Shown here: positions 7,291 to 16,175 of the stretch, one piece after another
How positions within the stretch are numbered: position 1 is the first letter of the stretch
How the letters are laid out: the number at the start of each line of letters is the position of its first letter
Source of the DNA: an uncultured Holophagaceae bacterium
Lineage (GTDB): Bacteria > Acidobacteriota > Holophagae > Holophagales > Holophagaceae
Assembly (NCBI GenBank): GCA_903873655.1
Contig: CAIQPH010000245.1
Span: 1 to 39,193, forward strand
Direction of reading: 5' to 3'
DNA: 39,193 bases
Translations under genes and position numbers: made by a program
Notes under the pieces: model-generated
The model's input: the letters and a program-made list of their open reading frames with translations, nothing else
Database searches by the model: none
Told to the model about the DNA's origin: nothing

Positions 7291-8727
7291 GTGCTGGATC
7301 GCCTGAACGACCTAGAAGTGCGGTCCCGTGCCTTGGAACCTGGCGCCGGAGAGCGGGCTAGGCTGTGGGAGGCCGCGCAAACCTATGCCGAGACCTTCCT
7401 CCAGGCCCTCCCGGAATCCCCTGCTTTCGTCGAGAAGGACTGCCCCGGAGCCGGTCTGGCGGGCTTCCCCATTCCTGAAGCCGGACAGGCATTTTCCGGC
7501 ATCCTGGAGACGCTTGCTGCTCAAGTGGATGGCGTGGGCGCCAATGGGGCCTCGGGCCGTCATCTGGCCTTCATTCCGCCCTCGTCACTTTTCGCGGGTG
7601 CCCTGGGGGACCTGCTGGCGGCGGTCACCAACCGTTACGCGGCCTACTATTTCGCCGGCCCCGGCGCTGTGCGCATGGAGAACCAGGTCCTCAGCTGGCT
7701 GGCCCACGAACTGGGCCTGCCCGAGGGCAGTTCGGGCAATCTGGCCGCCGGGGGCAGCATGGCTCACCTGGTGGGCCTTTGCACGGCCCGGGAGGCAGCG
7801 GGACTGAAAGCCGCGGACTATCCCAAGGCCTGCGTCTATCTCTCGGAACAGGCCCATCATTGCCTCGTGAAAGCCCTTCGTGTGGCGGGCATGGCCGAGT
7901 CCCCCGTGCGGAGCATCCCTACGGACGCGGCCTTCCGGTTGCGGCCCGAGGTCTTGGAGGCTGCCATCCAGGAGGATCGCCGCGCTGGCCTGCACCCCTG
8001 GCTGCTGGTACCCACGGCGGGCACCACCAACACCGGCGCCGTGGACCCCATGGAAGCCTGCGCCGAGCTGGCTGGACGGTTTGGCCTCTGGATGCACACG
8101 GACGGCGCCTACGGAGCCTCCTTTGCCCTCACGGAACTGGGCAAGGCGGCGCTGCTGGGTCTGGACCGCAGCGACAGTGTGGTGCTGGATCCCCACAAGG
8201 GCCTGTTCACGTCCCTGGGGCTGGGCGCTGTGCTGGTGCGGCACTTGGAGCCGCTGCGGAAGGCCCATGCGTTCCAGGCCGAGTATCTGCCCTCGCCACC
8301 GGAGGATCTGGAGGAACTGAGCCCATCCGAAACCACCCTGGAGTTCAGCAAGCATGCCCGGGCCCTGCGCCTCTGGCTCCCCCTCCAGTTGCACGGCGCT
8401 GCCGCTTTCCGGGCGGCCCTGGAGGAGAAGCTCCTCCTGGCCAGGTACGCCTACGGGCGGCTTCAGGAGATGCCAAACCTGGACCCCGGGCCCCCGCCTC
8501 AGTTGAGCGTCCTGGCCTTCCGTTTTCTGCCCCCCGGTGGGGACGCGGATGCCTTCAACCAGGCTCTGCTGCAGCGGCTCACGACCGAAGGCAGAGTCTT
8601 TCTGAGCGGCACGCGGTTGAACGGCACCTTCTACATTCGCATGGCCATCCTGGCTGCCCGCACCCACAAAGAGCAGGTGGACGAAGCCCTGGAGCGGCTC
8701 CAGTCCGCAGCCGCCAGGCTGGCCTAG
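7291..8727 (+). CDS. PLP-dependent (group II) amino acid decarboxylase family protein
   Basis: This 478-residue enzyme has fold type I and belongs to the group that includes DOPA, tryptophan and glutamate decarboxylases. I chose GTG 7291 because GGAGG lies 6 bases upstream; the track's ATG 7219 lacks this. The PLP-binding lysine is K303 in LDPHKGLF. Other landmarks are GNLAAGGSMAHLVGL (cofactor phosphate region), VPTAGTTNTGAVDP, and MHTDGAYGAS, where an Asp would contact the pyridine nitrogen. The substrate cannot be read from the sequence; an aromatic or acidic L-amino acid is usual for the family. The gene is monocistronic, divergent from the DUF493 gene and convergent with the HU gene. Confidence 0.85.
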   Translation: MLDRLNDLEVRSRALEPGAGERARLWEAAQTYAETFLQALPESPAFVEKDCPGAGLAGFPIPEAGQAFSGILETLAAQVDGVGANGASGRHLAFIPPSSLFAGALGDLLAAVTNRYAAYYFAGPGAVRMENQVLSWLAHELGLPEGSSGNLAAGGSMAHLVGLCTAREAAGLKAADYPKACVYLSEQAHHCLVKALRVAGMAESPVRSIPTDAAFRLRPEVLEAAIQEDRRAGLHPWLLVPTAGTTNTGAVDPMEACAELAGRFGLWMHTDGAYGASFALTELGKAALLGLDRSDSVVLDPHKGLFTSLGLGAVLVRHLEPLRKAHAFQAEYLPSPPEDLEELSPSETTLEFSKHARALRLWLPLQLHGAAAFRAALEEKLLLARYAYGRLQEMPNLDPGPPPQLSVLAFRFLPPGGDADAFNQALLQRLTTEGRVFLSGTRLNGTFYIRMAILAARTHKEQVDEALERLQSAAARLA

Positions 8728-8779
8728 TAGCATCCCCAGCCTTTCCCTATCTCTCAACGCGCCTGCGTGGAGAGCAGGG

Positions 8780-9055
8780 CTACCCGACTTCGATCTCGCG
8801 AAGATCCTTGCCTGGCTTGAACCGGATGCTCTTGCCCTTCGGGATCTGGACGGAGGCGCCCGTCTTGATGTTCCGGCCCATGCCGCGCTTGCGGGGGCGG
8901 GGCTCGAAGACGCCGAAGCCGCGGATCTCGATGCGGTGCCCGTTGAGGAGGGCGTCCTTCAGCCGCTCCGTCAGCAGGTCCACCACCTGGAGGGCAGTGG
9001 CGCGGGAGCAGGGATGAACCTTCATCAGCGAATTGGCGATGTCGATCTTGATCAT
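8780..9055 (-). CDS. HU/IHF family DNA-binding protein
   Basis: This 91-residue histone-like protein binds and bends DNA as a dimer. It has the family layout: an N-terminal helical dimerisation part with VVDLLTERLKDALLNG, the strand IEIRGFGVFEPRPRKRGMGRN, and the DNA-intercalating arm NIKTGASVQIPKGKSIRFKPG. The arm carries IP rather than the VP often seen in IHF. The FEPRPRKRGMGRNIKTG segment is closer to IHF than to HU, but a single gene cannot be assigned to alpha or beta with confidence. It lies 49 bases downstream of the PilT-family gene on the same strand and could be cotranscribed with it. Confidence 0.93.
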   Translation of the reverse strand: MIKIDIANSLMKVHPCSRATALQVVDLLTERLKDALLNGHRIEIRGFGVFEPRPRKRGMGRNIKTGASVQIPKGKSIRFKPGKDLREIEVG

Positions 9056-9104
9056 CGGTGACCTCGGGCCTTGGGGTGGGAGAGCCAGAATAGGGGAACG
9101 GCGT

Positions 9105-10343
9105 TCAGCGCGCCAGGGTGATTTTCACGTCGGCAGTTGGGGGCATGCTCATGGGCATGCCGGGAGTCTTAGGCTGGATGGGGGGTGGCGTGGAGCCCCC
9201 GGACTCCCGGCCCATGCCCTGGGCAATGGACATGCCCCGTTCCATATTGGCCTTGGCCATGTCGCCGGATGCCATGACGCCCTCGAGGCGGAGCTTGAAC
9301 TCGCCCACATTGGTGGCCCTCATGAGGGCCTCCTCTTCGGTGATGAGACCCTGGCGCAGCAGGAAGTAGAGGCTCTGGTCGAAAGTCTGCATGCCGTACT
9401 GGGCCGTTCCGGAAGCGATGACGTCCTTCAGCATCTTGGTCTTGTCCTTGTCCTCAATGCAGGTGCGCACCGTTTCCGTGGTCACCATGACCTCCACGGC
9501 GGGCACGCGGCCCTGGCCATCTGCCCTGGGGACCAGTCGCTGGGAGATGATGCCCTTCAGCACGGCGGCTATCTGCAGGCGGACCTGCTTCTGGTGATGG
9601 GGCGGGAATACGGAGATGACGCGGTTGATGGTCTCGGTGGCGTCCAGGGTATGCAGGGTGCTGAAGACCAGGTGGCCGGTGTCGGCGGCGTGCAGGGCGG
9701 TTTCGATGGTCTCCAGATCGCGCATCTCACCCACGAGGATCACATCCGGGTCCTGGCGAAGGGCAGCGCGCAGGGCCGAGGAGAAGGTCTTGCAGTCGGC
9801 CTCGACTTCACGCTGGTTCACGATGCTGAGGTTGTCCCGGTGCAGGTATTCGATGGGATCCTCGATGGTGAGGATGTGTTCAGTGCGGGTGGCGTTGATG
9901 AGGTCGATCATCGCCGCCAGGGTGGTGGACTTGCCGGACCCCGTGGTGCCGGTCACCAGCACCATGCCGCGCTGTTCCTGGCAGATGGTCTTGAGCACCT
10001 TGGGCAGCATCAGGTCATCGATGGTGTAGATCTTCCGGGGGATCACGCGGAGCACCAGGCCCACGGTCCCGCGCTGGTTAAAGATGTTGCAGCGGAACCG
10101 GCCCAGGCTCGGCACCGAGTAGGCGATGTCGATGTCCAGGTTCTCCTTGAACTTCCCCTTCTGCTTGTCGCTGGCCATGATCGCGTAGGCCATGGCGATG
10201 GTGTCTTCCTGCACCAGCCGCTTGAACTGGGTCATGGGAGTCAGCTTGCCTTTGATGCGGGCGATGGGGTGGTTGCCGACCTTCAGATGGAGGTCGCTGG
10301 CGCCCTGCTCGCAGACCACGGTGAGCAGTTCGTTGATGTGCAT
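9105..10343 (-). CDS. pilT: PilT-family type IV pilus retraction ATPase
   Basis: This 412-residue cytoplasmic hexameric ATPase probably powers pilus retraction and twitching. It has the PilT N-terminal PAS-like domain (INELLTVVCEQGASDLHLKVG), Walker A GTTGSGKSTT, Asp box ILTIEDPIEYLH, Walker B DPDVILVGEMRDLETI, and His box GHLVFSTLHT. The GMQTFDQSL segment near the C-terminus is more like PilU, while AGASDLH-type and GEMRDLET segments are more like PilT, so PilU is possible. A Met/Pro/Gly-rich tail of about 50 residues after the core (GGSTPPPIQPKTPGMPM) is not part of the usual fold. Other pilus genes are absent from the window. The HU gene follows on the same strand. Confidence 0.88.
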   Translation of the reverse strand: MHINELLTVVCEQGASDLHLKVGNHPIARIKGKLTPMTQFKRLVQEDTIAMAYAIMASDKQKGKFKENLDIDIAYSVPSLGRFRCNIFNQRGTVGLVLRVIPRKIYTIDDLMLPKVLKTICQEQRGMVLVTGTTGSGKSTTLAAMIDLINATRTEHILTIEDPIEYLHRDNLSIVNQREVEADCKTFSSALRAALRQDPDVILVGEMRDLETIETALHAADTGHLVFSTLHTLDATETINRVISVFPPHHQKQVRLQIAAVLKGIISQRLVPRADGQGRVPAVEVMVTTETVRTCIEDKDKTKMLKDVIASGTAQYGMQTFDQSLYFLLRQGLITEEEALMRATNVGEFKLRLEGVMASGDMAKANMERGMSIAQGMGRESGGSTPPPIQPKTPGMPMSMPPTADVKITLAR

Positions 10344-10486
10344 GACGTTCTCCGGGACCGTGGGCCTATCTTAGACCCCTCTGCCGGCAATGGAAGGGGT
10401 TGCAATCGATGCTCGGAAATAGGCCCAGAATCTGGTAAAATCGAGGGTTCTGCCCGGCCTATGCCTCGGCCCCACTGGGAATCCTG

Positions 10487-12310
10487 ATGACGCCTCTTGA
10501 AAAGATCCGCAACCTCGCCATCATCGCCCACGTCGATCATGGCAAGACCACGCTCGTCGACGCCCTCTTCAAGGGTGCCCATATGTTCCGGGACAACCAG
10601 CGGATCCAGGAACGGGCCATGGACAGCAACGACCAGGAGCGGGAGCGGGGCATCACCATCCTGGCCAAGACGACTTCCCTCCACTGGGGCGGCTATCGCT
10701 TCAACATCGTGGATACGCCCGGCCATGCCGATTTCGGCGGCGAGGTGGAGCGGGTGCTGAGCATGGTGGATTCCGTGCTGCTCGTGGTGGACGCCTTCGA
10801 CGGACCCATGCCCCAGACCAAGTTCGTCACCCGCAAGGCCCTGGCGCTGGGCCTCCGGCCCATTGTTGTGATCAACAAGATCGATCGTCCCGGCGCCCGG
10901 CCCGTGTGGTCCCAGGACCAGGTCTTCGATCTGCTCATTGAACTGGGCGCCACCGAGGAGCAACTCGATTTCCCTTGCGTGTTCGCCAGCGCCAAGCTGG
11001 GCTACGCGATGCTGGACATGAACGACGCCAGTGAAACCCTGGATCCCCTCTTCGACACCATCGTCAAGCACTGCCCCCATCCCACGGGCAGCCCAGACGC
11101 ACCCCTCCAGATGCTTGTCACCCTCATGGACTGGAGCGATTTCGTCGGGCAGATCGGCATCGGGCGCATCGTCAACGGTCGCATCCACGTGGGCGACAGC
11201 GTGGCCCTCATCAAGCGCGATGGCACCATCCAGCAGCAGAAGATCACCCAGCTCTACGGCTTCGAGGGTCTCAGCCGCATCCAGCTGCAGGAGGGGAGCG
11301 CCGGCGAGATCGTCGCCATCGCGGGCATCGAGGACATCCGCGTGGGTGAGACCATTGCCGACGCCACCAACGCTGTGGCCCTGGAATACGTGGACATCGA
11401 CGAGCCCACCATCTCCATGATGTTCATGGTGAACAATGGGCCCTTCGCCGGTCAGGACGGCAAGTACATCCAGAGCCGCCGCATCCGGGAGCGCCTCCAG
11501 AAGGAGCTCCAGCACAACGTGGCCCTGCGGGTGGAGGACACGGACAGCCCAGACTCCTTCAAGGTGAGCGGTCGCGGCGAACTGCACCTCTCTGTGCTCA
11601 TCGAGAGCATGCGTCGCGAGGGCTTCGAGCTCTGCGTGAGCCGGCCCGAAGTCATCCTCCGTTTCAACGACAAAGGGGAGAAGCTCGAACCCTACGAGGA
11701 TGTCACCATCGACATCCCCGAGGCCTATATGGGCGTCACCATGGAGCACATGGGCAACCGCAAGGCCGAGATGCAGGACATGGGCAACGAGGGCGGGCGG
11801 CTGCGCCTGCACTTCAAGATCCCCAGCCGCGGTCTCATCGGCTTCCGCAACGAGTTCATGACCGACACCCGGGGCGAAGGCATCATCCACAGCTTGTTCA
11901 GCCACTACGGCCCCCACAAGGGCGAGCTGACCAGTCGGAAGAACGGCGTGCTCATCAGCATGGAAACCTGCGAGTCCGTAGGCTTCGCGCTCATGAATCT
12001 GGAAGAGCGCGGCGTCATCTTCATCCAGCCCGGCACCAGGTGCTACGAGGGTATGGTCGTGGGCGAGCACGCCCGGGAGAACGACCTGGTGGTGAACGTG
12101 GCCAAGGCCAAGAAGCTGTCGAACATGCGCTCCAGCGGCAGCGACGAGGCCACCCGCATCACCCCGCCCCGGGAGCACACCCTGGAACAGGCCCTGGAGT
12201 ACATCGAGCCCGACGAATTGGTGGAAGTCACCCCGAACTTCATCCGCATGCGCAAGCGGGTCCTGGATACCAATGAGCGAAAGAAGTCGGAGAAGCGGGC
12301 GGAAGCTTAA
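10487..12310 (+). CDS. typA: Ribosome-binding translational GTPase TypA/BipA
   Basis: This 607-residue translation-factor GTPase binds ribosomes and is needed for growth at low temperature or under stress in several bacteria. The G motifs are clear: G1 [10 protein letters not shown]2 RGITI, G3 DTPGH and G4 NKID, with SAK in the G5 position. The EF-G-like domains follow, including [21 protein letters not shown]. The family-specific C-terminal domain ends with [19 protein letters not shown]. Length is normal for BipA (about 600). It is divergent from the PilT-family gene with a 143-base gap that should hold promoters; the only hint is a TAAAAT box at 10436 without a convincing -35. A short inverted repeat (AAGCCT-G-AGGCTT) after the stop is a weak terminator candidate. 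Confidence 0.96.
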   Translation: MTPLEKIRNLAIIAHVDHGKTTLVDALFKGAHMFRDNQRIQERAMDSNDQERERGITILAKTTSLHWGGYRFNIVDTPGHADFGGEVERVLSMVDSVLLVVDAFDGPMPQTKFVTRKALALGLRPIVVINKIDRPGARPVWSQDQVFDLLIELGATEEQLDFPCVFASAKLGYAMLDMNDASETLDPLFDTIVKHCPHPTGSPDAPLQMLVTLMDWSDFVGQIGIGRIVNGRIHVGDSVALIKRDGTIQQQKITQLYGFEGLSRIQLQEGSAGEIVAIAGIEDIRVGETIADATNAVALEYVDIDEPTISMMFMVNNGPFAGQDGKYIQSRRIRERLQKELQHNVALRVEDTDSPDSFKVSGRGELHLSVLIESMRREGFELCVSRPEVILRFNDKGEKLEPYEDVTIDIPEAYMGVTMEHMGNRKAEMQDMGNEGGRLRLHFKIPSRGLIGFRNEFMTDTRGEGIIHSLFSHYGPHKGELTSRKNGVLISMETCESVGFALMNLEERGVIFIQPGTRCYEGMVVGEHARENDLVVNVAKAKKLSNMRSSGSDEATRITPPREHTLEQALEYIEPDELVEVTPNFIRMRKRVLDTNERKKSEKRAEA

Positions 12311-12358
12311 CTGAAGCCTGAGGCTTATTATCTCGCCCTCTTCGCCTACTCTGATCCC

Positions 12359-13054
12359 ATGCCTCAGCCCTATCACGCCCCACCCCGCGCCAGTTTCCTG
12401 CAGAAGCTCGGCCCGGGCGGGGCTGCCTCCATGGTTCTGGCGGTCCTGGCCTTCCTGGGGCTTGGCGGATTGCCCTGGGCGTTCTGCCTCTGGCAGGTCC
12501 TCCGCGGGACCCATGGCGATGAACTGGCCCCAGCTGACGCCATCATCGTGCTCGGGCGGCAGCTGGTACAGGACCAGCCCACGGCGGTCTTCGAAGCCCG
12601 CCTAGACCATGCTGAGGCCCTCTGGCGGCGCGGGCTCGCGGCGCGCATCTTCGTGGCGGGCGGCACCACCGGGAAGGCCCGGCGCAGCGAGGCAGAGGTC
12701 GGCCGGGACTGGCTGCTCGCGCGGGGCATACCGATTGAAGCGGTGCTCCTGGAGGACCAGAGCCAGCACACCCTGGAGAACCTGTTCAATGTCCGGGCTG
12801 AAATGCGCAAGGGGGGGTGGCGGACGCTGCTGATGGTGTCGGATCCCCTGCATCTGGCCCGGGCCAAGGCCACGGCCCAGGGCCTGGACTTGGACGTGCG
12901 CTGCAGCCCTGCTGTAGAGGCTCCACCCGTCCGTGGTTCCCTGGCCTGGTGGCAGCGCGCCGCCCAGGAGGCCTTCCTGCTGCACTGGTACCACACGGGG
13001 ATGCTCTACAGCCGCCTGATCAAGAGCGAGCGGCAGCTGGAGCGCGTGACCTGA
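12359..13054 (+). CDS. DUF218 (YdcF/SanA-type) membrane protein
   Basis: This 231-residue protein has one N-terminal membrane segment (about 21-45, VLAVLAFLGLGGLPWAFCLW) and then a DUF218 domain. The domain shows ADAIIVLGRQL, AEALWRRGLAARIFVAGG, SEAEVGRDWLLARGIP, and the family's LLEDQSQHTLENLFN and VSDPLHLARA segments. Proteins of this type (SanA, ElyC, YdcF) are linked to envelope integrity or lipid-carrier metabolism in E. coli, but the reaction is not settled. The start at 12359 lacks a strong Shine-Dalgarno sequence. It lies 48 bases after typA and upstream of rsmI on the same strand. Confidence 0.82.
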   Translation: MPQPYHAPPRASFLQKLGPGGAASMVLAVLAFLGLGGLPWAFCLWQVLRGTHGDELAPADAIIVLGRQLVQDQPTAVFEARLDHAEALWRRGLAARIFVAGGTTGKARRSEAEVGRDWLLARGIPIEAVLLEDQSQHTLENLFNVRAEMRKGGWRTLLMVSDPLHLARAKATAQGLDLDVRCSPAVEAPPVRGSLAWWQRAAQEAFLLHWYHTGMLYSRLIKSERQLERVT

Positions 13055-13193
13055 CAGACTGGATGGATCATGACTGGCCACCGGGGGTCCCTCTCCACGA
13101 AGCCAAGCGCTAGCGCAGGCTGAGTGGGAGGACGCGACTGAATGTCGCGTCCGATCGAGGGCTGCCAGACTGGGGGGATCATGATCGGCCACC
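13055..13193 (+). repeat. Imperfect 28-base direct repeat covering the rsmI start
   Basis: Bases 13055-13082 and 13166-13193 agree at 24 of 28 positions (both begin CAGACTGG and end GGCCACC). The second copy spans the rsmI ATG at 13181; the first contains an ATG at 13070 followed by a frame that stops after about 17 codons. Between them lie a perfect 10-base palindrome, GCGCTAGCGC (13107-13116), and a hairpin, GGACGCGAC-TGAAT-GTCGCGTCC (13130-13152). The first copy looks like a degenerate duplicate of the gene's start region. Confidence 0.65.
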
Positions 13194-14032
13194 TCATTCT
13201 CGTCCCCACGCCCATCGGCAACCTCGGCGATCTCACGGACCGCGCGAAGGAAGCCCTGGCCGAGGCCGATCTGGTGGCCTGTGAGGATACGCGCCGCACC
13301 GGGGGGCTCCTGAAGCATCTGGGCATCGAGAAGCCGCTGCTGCGCTTCGACGATCACGCGGGCGCCGCGGCTTTCGAGCGCCTCGGGCTGGAACTGGGCT
13401 CGGGCCGGACCGTGGCCTACTGCAGCGATGCGGGCATGCCCGGGATCAACGATCCCGGCTTTGAGATTGCGCGGGCTGCGCGGACTGCGGGCGCGAAGGT
13501 CACTGTGCTGCCCGGCGCCTCGGCCGTGCTGCTGGCGGTAGTGGCCTCGGGCCTGCCCAGCCACGCCTTCAGCTTCCGGGGCTACCTGCCAAACCGCAGC
13601 GAACCCCGGCGCACCATGCTGAAAAAACTCGGTGCCGAGGAGGAGACGGTGATCGTGTTCGAGACGCCCCACCGCATCCATGAAACGCTGTCGGATCTGG
13701 AAGAGTTGCTGCCGAACCGTGAAATAGCCCTGGGCCGCGAATTGACCAAACTGCACGAGACCTGGTACCGCGGCACTCCTGTCCAGGTGAGGGCACAGCT
13801 GGGCCGCGAGGCTCGCGGGGAGATGGTGCTGGTGCTGGCAGGGGCCAGCGCGAAGCGGCTGGTGACCGAGGTGGAGGCCGCCTTTGAAGGCGGGAAACTG
13901 CCGGACTGGGCCCAAGCCTACCTCGCCGCTGCACGGGATGGCGGCATGACGCTGCGCGAAGCCGTGAAGCCCCTGGCCAAGCATCTTGGCATGCCCGCTT
14001 CTGACCTGTACCGCTGGGCCTCCAGGGTATGA
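13181..14032 (+). CDS. rsmI: 16S rRNA (cytidine-1402 2'-O) methyltransferase RsmI
   Basis: This SAM-dependent SPOUT-unrelated (tetrapyrrole-methylase fold) enzyme methylates the ribose of C1402 in 16S rRNA. I start it at ATG 13181 (MIGHLILVPTPIGNLGDLT) because family members begin right at this VxTPIGNLGD segment; the track start at 13142 adds 13 unconserved residues. This gives 283 residues, normal for the family. Other landmarks are ADLVACEDTRRTGGLLKHLGI, LPGASAVLLAVVASGLPSHAFSF split across the SAM pocket, and FETPHRIHETLSDLEELL. The usual SDAGTPLISDPG reads SDAGMPGINDPG here, a mild deviation. A degenerate copy of its start region lies about 110 bases upstream. Confidence 0.93.
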   Translation: MIGHLILVPTPIGNLGDLTDRAKEALAEADLVACEDTRRTGGLLKHLGIEKPLLRFDDHAGAAAFERLGLELGSGRTVAYCSDAGMPGINDPGFEIARAARTAGAKVTVLPGASAVLLAVVASGLPSHAFSFRGYLPNRSEPRRTMLKKLGAEEETVIVFETPHRIHETLSDLEELLPNREIALGRELTKLHETWYRGTPVQVRAQLGREARGEMVLVLAGASAKRLVTEVEAAFEGGKLPDWAQAYLAAARDGGMTLREAVKPLAKHLGMPASDLYRWASRV

Positions 14033-14121
14033 GCAAGTTCTAGATCGCTCCAACCAACGCGCTACACCACCTGGATCAACCAGCCGGCTCCTGCTCTCCG
14101 GTCGGGTTCTTTCCCATGTAG

Positions 14122-14155
14122 AGGTGGGCTATCGATCTTCCATCACAACCCACCT
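14122..14155. promoter_or_regulatory. Inverted repeat upstream of hox operon
   Basis: AGGTGGG (14122-14128) and CCCACCT (14149-14155) form a 7-base inverted repeat with a 20-base spacer, ahead of the predicted hox promoter. It could be a regulator site or chance; nothing else supports it. Confidence 0.2.
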
Positions 14156-14164
14156 TGGTAATTG

Positions 14165-14193
14165 TTGAGGCCTGGGGTCGAGGAGTGTAGATT
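14165..14193 (+). promoter_or_regulatory. Candidate sigma-70-type promoter of the hox operon
   Basis: TTGAGG (14165-14170) and TAGATT (14188-14193) are separated by exactly 17 bases, in the only sizeable gap before hoxF. Transcription would start near 14200, giving a leader of about 100 bases. I looked for a sigma-54 GG-N10-GC site, common before hydrogenase genes, and found no good one. Confidence 0.4.
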
Positions 14194-14297
14194 GTCGATG
14201 CTTGAGTAATCTTTAGAAGGCTGATGCTTGCTGCCCTTGTGAGTTGGGCAGTTCCCGTCTGGGCACATTGTTCGGCGCATCCACAGGGAGATCGCCC

Positions 14298-16172
14298 ATG
14301 TTCCACGTCGATTCCGCCTCTCAAGAAGAAACCCTCCACGCCATCCTCGAGAAGCGGCAGGGCGGTCCCAGGGACCTGCTGCAGGTTCTCATCGAAATTC
14401 AGCATGCCTTCCACCATGTGCCCCCGAAGGTGCTGTCGATCCTGGCGGAGCGGCTGCAGGTCCCACTTGTGCGCGTGAAAGGCGTGGTCTCCTTCTACAG
14501 CTTCCTCAGCGTCGAGCCGCAGGGGGAGGTCGTCATTCACTTCAGCGACAACATCACTGACCAGATGCTGGGCAACCGCAAACTGGCCAGCCTCCTTTGC
14601 GCACGCCTGGGAGTTCGCCTCGGGGAGACGCGCAAGGATGGCCGGGTGAGTGTGCACCTCACCTCGTGTACGGGCATGTGTGATCAGGGACCGGCAGCAT
14701 TGGTGAACTATGTGCCGGTGACCCGTCTGGACGCACCGCGGATCGAGGGCATGGCCAATTTGATCGAGGCCGGTGTGCCTCCAGAGGATTGGCCGAAGGA
14801 GTTCTTCGCCGTGGAAACCCCAATGCGCAGGTCGGATGTCATGTTCCGCACGCCCATGGCGCCTGGTGCGGGGCTGCGCGCCAGCCTTGAGCGTGGTGGG
14901 GAGAGACTGCCCGCCTGGGCCGAGGACCTGGCACCCAGCGATGCCCGGCGCCACCATCTGGAACGGGGCGGCGCGGAGACGCTCAAGGAGATCTACCGTT
15001 CCGAGTTGCGGGGACGCGGCGGCGCCGGCTTCAAGACCGCCATCAAGTGGGAGTCCGTGCGCAGCGGGGAGATGGGCAGTCGTTATGTGCTCTGCAATGC
15101 CGACGAGGGAGAGCCGGGCACCTTCAAGGATCGCGTGCTGCTGACCGGCTACGCGGACACGGTGTTCGAAGGCATGACCATCTGCGGTCATGTGGTGGGC
15201 TCGAAGCTGGGGATCCTCTACATTCGGCAGGAATACTGGTACCTCAAGCAGCATCTGGAAGGAGTCCTGAGCCGGCGGCGTGAGGCTGGCCTGCTGGGCG
15301 ACGGGATTCTGGGCACGGATCTGGATTTCGATATCGAGATCCACTGGGGAGCAGGTGCCTATATCTGCGGCATGGAGACGGCGATGATCAAGAGCATCGA
15401 GGGCCGGCGGGGCATTCCCCGTCGGCGCTGGCCGCTGCCGGTGCACATGGGCTACATGAAGAAACCCACGGTGGTGAACAATGTGGAAACCTTCGCCGCG
15501 GCGGCCCTCATCAGCGCCAGGGGAGGAGGCTGGTTCGCCTATAACGGCACGGCCCAGTCCAGCGGCACCAAGCTCTTCTGTGTCTCGGGGGACTGCGTCA
15601 GGCCAGGAGTCTACGAGTACCCGTGGGGGGTCAGCCTCCGGGAGCTGCTCCGCGATTGCGGCGGCCTTGACGCACAGGCTGCCCAGGTGGGTGGTCCCAG
15701 CGGCATCATGGTGAGCAGGGACGAATTCGATCGCAGCATCTGTTTCGAGGATCTGGCCAGCACAGGCACGCTCATGGTCTTCGGTCCCCGGCGCGACCTG
15801 TTCAATGTCGTGAAGAATTTTGTAGGCTTCTTCCAGCACGAGAGTTGCGGCCTCTGCACCCCCTGCCGTGTAGGCACCACCCTGCTGGCCAACTACGTCA
15901 AGAAATTCGATCAGGGCTGCGGATCTCCGGTCGACCTGGGGGAGATCGAGCACATCGCCAAGGTGATGAGGACCATGGCCCATTGCGGGTTGGGGCAGAC
16001 CGCAAACCTGCACATCACCGACAGTCTGCGCAAGTTCCCCGACATCTGGAACTCGCGCATGCGCACCACTCGGTTCATTCCCGCCTTCGATTTGGATGGC
16101 GCCCTGGAAGAAGCGCGGGAACTCACCGGACGAACGGATGATGCTGCCCACCTCTCTCTCGAGGAGGCCTGA
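14298..16172 (+). CDS. hoxF: NAD-reducing hydrogenase diaphorase subunit HoxF (NuoE-NuoF fusion)
   Basis: This 624-residue subunit exchanges electrons with NAD(H) for a group 3d bidirectional [NiFe] hydrogenase. ATG 14298 has GGGAG 7 bases upstream and begins the conserved region; the track start at 14244 is upstream noise. Residues about 1-160 are NuoE-like and about 190-615 NuoF-like. The FMN/NADH site shows RGRGGAGFKTAIKW, CNADEGEPGTFKDR and GAGAYICGMETAMI. The [4Fe-4S] ligands are C517, C520 and C523 in ESCGLCTPC, plus C563. In the NuoE-like part only C124 and C128 (TSCTGMC) remain; the first Cys pair of NuoE is absent (HFSDNITDQ). HoxF of Ralstonia also lacks part of this site. The hoxU gene follows after 3 bases. 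Confidence 0.94.
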   Translation: MFHVDSASQEETLHAILEKRQGGPRDLLQVLIEIQHAFHHVPPKVLSILAERLQVPLVRVKGVVSFYSFLSVEPQGEVVIHFSDNITDQMLGNRKLASLLCARLGVRLGETRKDGRVSVHLTSCTGMCDQGPAALVNYVPVTRLDAPRIEGMANLIEAGVPPEDWPKEFFAVETPMRRSDVMFRTPMAPGAGLRASLERGGERLPAWAEDLAPSDARRHHLERGGAETLKEIYRSELRGRGGAGFKTAIKWESVRSGEMGSRYVLCNADEGEPGTFKDRVLLTGYADTVFEGMTICGHVVGSKLGILYIRQEYWYLKQHLEGVLSRRREAGLLGDGILGTDLDFDIEIHWGAGAYICGMETAMIKSIEGRRGIPRRRWPLPVHMGYMKKPTVVNNVETFAAAALISARGGGWFAYNGTAQSSGTKLFCVSGDCVRPGVYEYPWGVSLRELLRDCGGLDAQAAQVGGPSGIMVSRDEFDRSICFEDLASTGTLMVFGPRRDLFNVVKNFVGFFQHESCGLCTPCRVGTTLLANYVKKFDQGCGSPVDLGEIEHIAKVMRTMAHCGLGQTANLHITDSLRKFPDIWNSRMRTTRFIPAFDLDGALEEARELTGRTDDAAHLSLEEA

Positions 16173-16175
16173 GTC

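Noticed and set aside
10400-10441. Possible sigma-70 promoter for typA (TTGCAA and TAAAAT)
   Set aside because: The boxes are 30 bases apart, too far for a promoter; no better -35 was found.
10283-12514. Minus-strand ORF of 743 residues opposite typA
   Set aside because: Shadow of typA; its final residues even read the pilT N-terminus region in another frame.
14025-14080. tRNA-like sequence on the minus strand (TAGCGCGTTGGTTGGAGC resembles a D arm) after rsmI
   Set aside because: The D stem has a mismatch, no anticodon stem can be paired and there is no T arm or acceptor stem.
14260-14297. Possible sigma-54 promoter (TGGGCAC...TTCGG) before hoxF
   Set aside because: The GG and GC elements are not 10 bases apart, and the site would overlap the ribosome-binding region.
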